A DNA stretch of 64,000 bases, taken from Nocardia sp. NBC_00403. Its GTDB lineage: Bacteria; Actinomycetota; Actinomycetes; Mycobacteriales; Mycobacteriaceae. The first letter of the stretch is position 1, and each line of letters opens with the position of its first letter. Shown piece by piece: positions 63,762 to 64,000 of this stretch. The DNA lies in contig NZ_CP107939.1 of NCBI RefSeq assembly GCF_036046055.1, forward strand, positions 7,502,001 to 7,566,000, given 5' to 3'. Made by a program: the position numbers and the translations under genes. The notes under the pieces were generated by a model. That model was not told where the DNA came from, did not search any database, and saw only the letters and a list, made by a program, of their open reading frames with translations.

Positions 63762-63792
63762 CGGCGCCTTTTAAGGCTCCTTTAAGCGCATG

Positions 63793-64000
63793 TCAAGCCC
63801 CCCGAGGCATTGTTTGTCTCAGCCCGGTCGGGCCTGCATTCGGAGGGGGATGCAGGGACGGCCGGGCATTTACGTTTGCGACCCGCGACTGCACACCGGT
63901 CCCCGCCGCCGCGCGAGCCCCAGGCCAGACGCGAGCCAGGTCGAGCAAGTGCCGTAGCTCGGTATCGAAGTCTTGGGCGGTCAGTAGTGGCCGGCGTACA
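63793..64000 (-). CDS. Possible 3' end of a gene running off the window
   Basis: The minus strand is open for 69 codons up to the window edge. The upstream part (RRPLLTAQDFDTELRHLLDLARVWPG) looks protein-like; the last 30 residues are proline/arginine-rich and doubtful. No family recognised. Confidence 0.25.
   Translation of the reverse strand, partial: VRRPLLTAQDFDTELRHLLDLARVWPGARAAAGTGVQSRVANVNARPSLHPPPNAGPTGLRQTMPRGA

Overview
The window is high-GC actinobacterial DNA, most likely from Nocardia or a close mycolic-acid-producing relative. From 1 to 23 kb, and again at 41-44 kb, its gene order follows the Mycobacterium tuberculosis Rv3032-Rv3053c segment: the MGLP-type glucosyltransferase, a hexapeptide-repeat transferase, a beta-propeller lipoprotein, two methyltransferases, an EchA17-like protein, a Nudix protein, an ABC ATPase, serB2, ctaD, fecB, nrdF, then nrdE, nrdI and nrdH. 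This synteny call rests on recognition of protein families, not on a database search.

Layout. 1-16 kb is the conserved core (glycan synthesis, RNA and lipid metabolism, serine biosynthesis, cytochrome oxidase, iron-siderophore binding protein). 16-22 kb is accessory: a possible C80/CHAT-like cysteine-peptidase protein facing a type VII secretion-associated protein, a Tat lipoprotein intradiol dioxygenase, a DUF7144-type membrane protein and an MMPL transporter. nrdF follows behind a pair of NrdR-like boxes. Between nrdF and nrdE lie about 18 kb of extra genes: a heptad-repeat coiled-coil protein, mgtE with a candidate leader ORF, an IclR regulator, an eight-gene sulfonate/organosulfur operon, an LLM oxidoreductase, and a two-gene conflict-type system. 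41-44 kb is nrdHIE, with its own NrdR-like box pair. 44-51 kb carries an FMN reductase/TetR pair, nadE and a molybdenum-cofactor set (moaD, moaA, moeA, moaC-mog fusion, moaE). 51-64 kb carries a SARP/AfsR-like regulator without its DNA-binding domain, a CobW GTPase, a repeat-rich amidase, an ECF sigma factor, an SDR, an MFS transporter, a thioesterase, a cyclopropane-fatty-acid-synthase-like enzyme and a short Rho paralogue.

The most striking system is at 36.5-41.3 kb: a 1451-residue protein joining an N-terminal caspase-like protease to four FtsK/EccC-type P-loop ATPase modules. It is translationally coupled to a 123-residue protein resembling EACC1, a component of actinobacterial NTP-dependent conflict systems. 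It has no membrane segments, and no ESX partner genes are present, so a defence or cell-suicide role is more likely than secretion. A second notable system is the sulfonate operon. It contains two short ORFs of one leader-peptide pattern ending in Cys-Arg, one ahead of the operon and one inside it overlapping both neighbouring genes.

Most operons end in clear hairpin terminators, which are listed. No tRNA, rRNA, CRISPR array or intact insertion sequence was seen.
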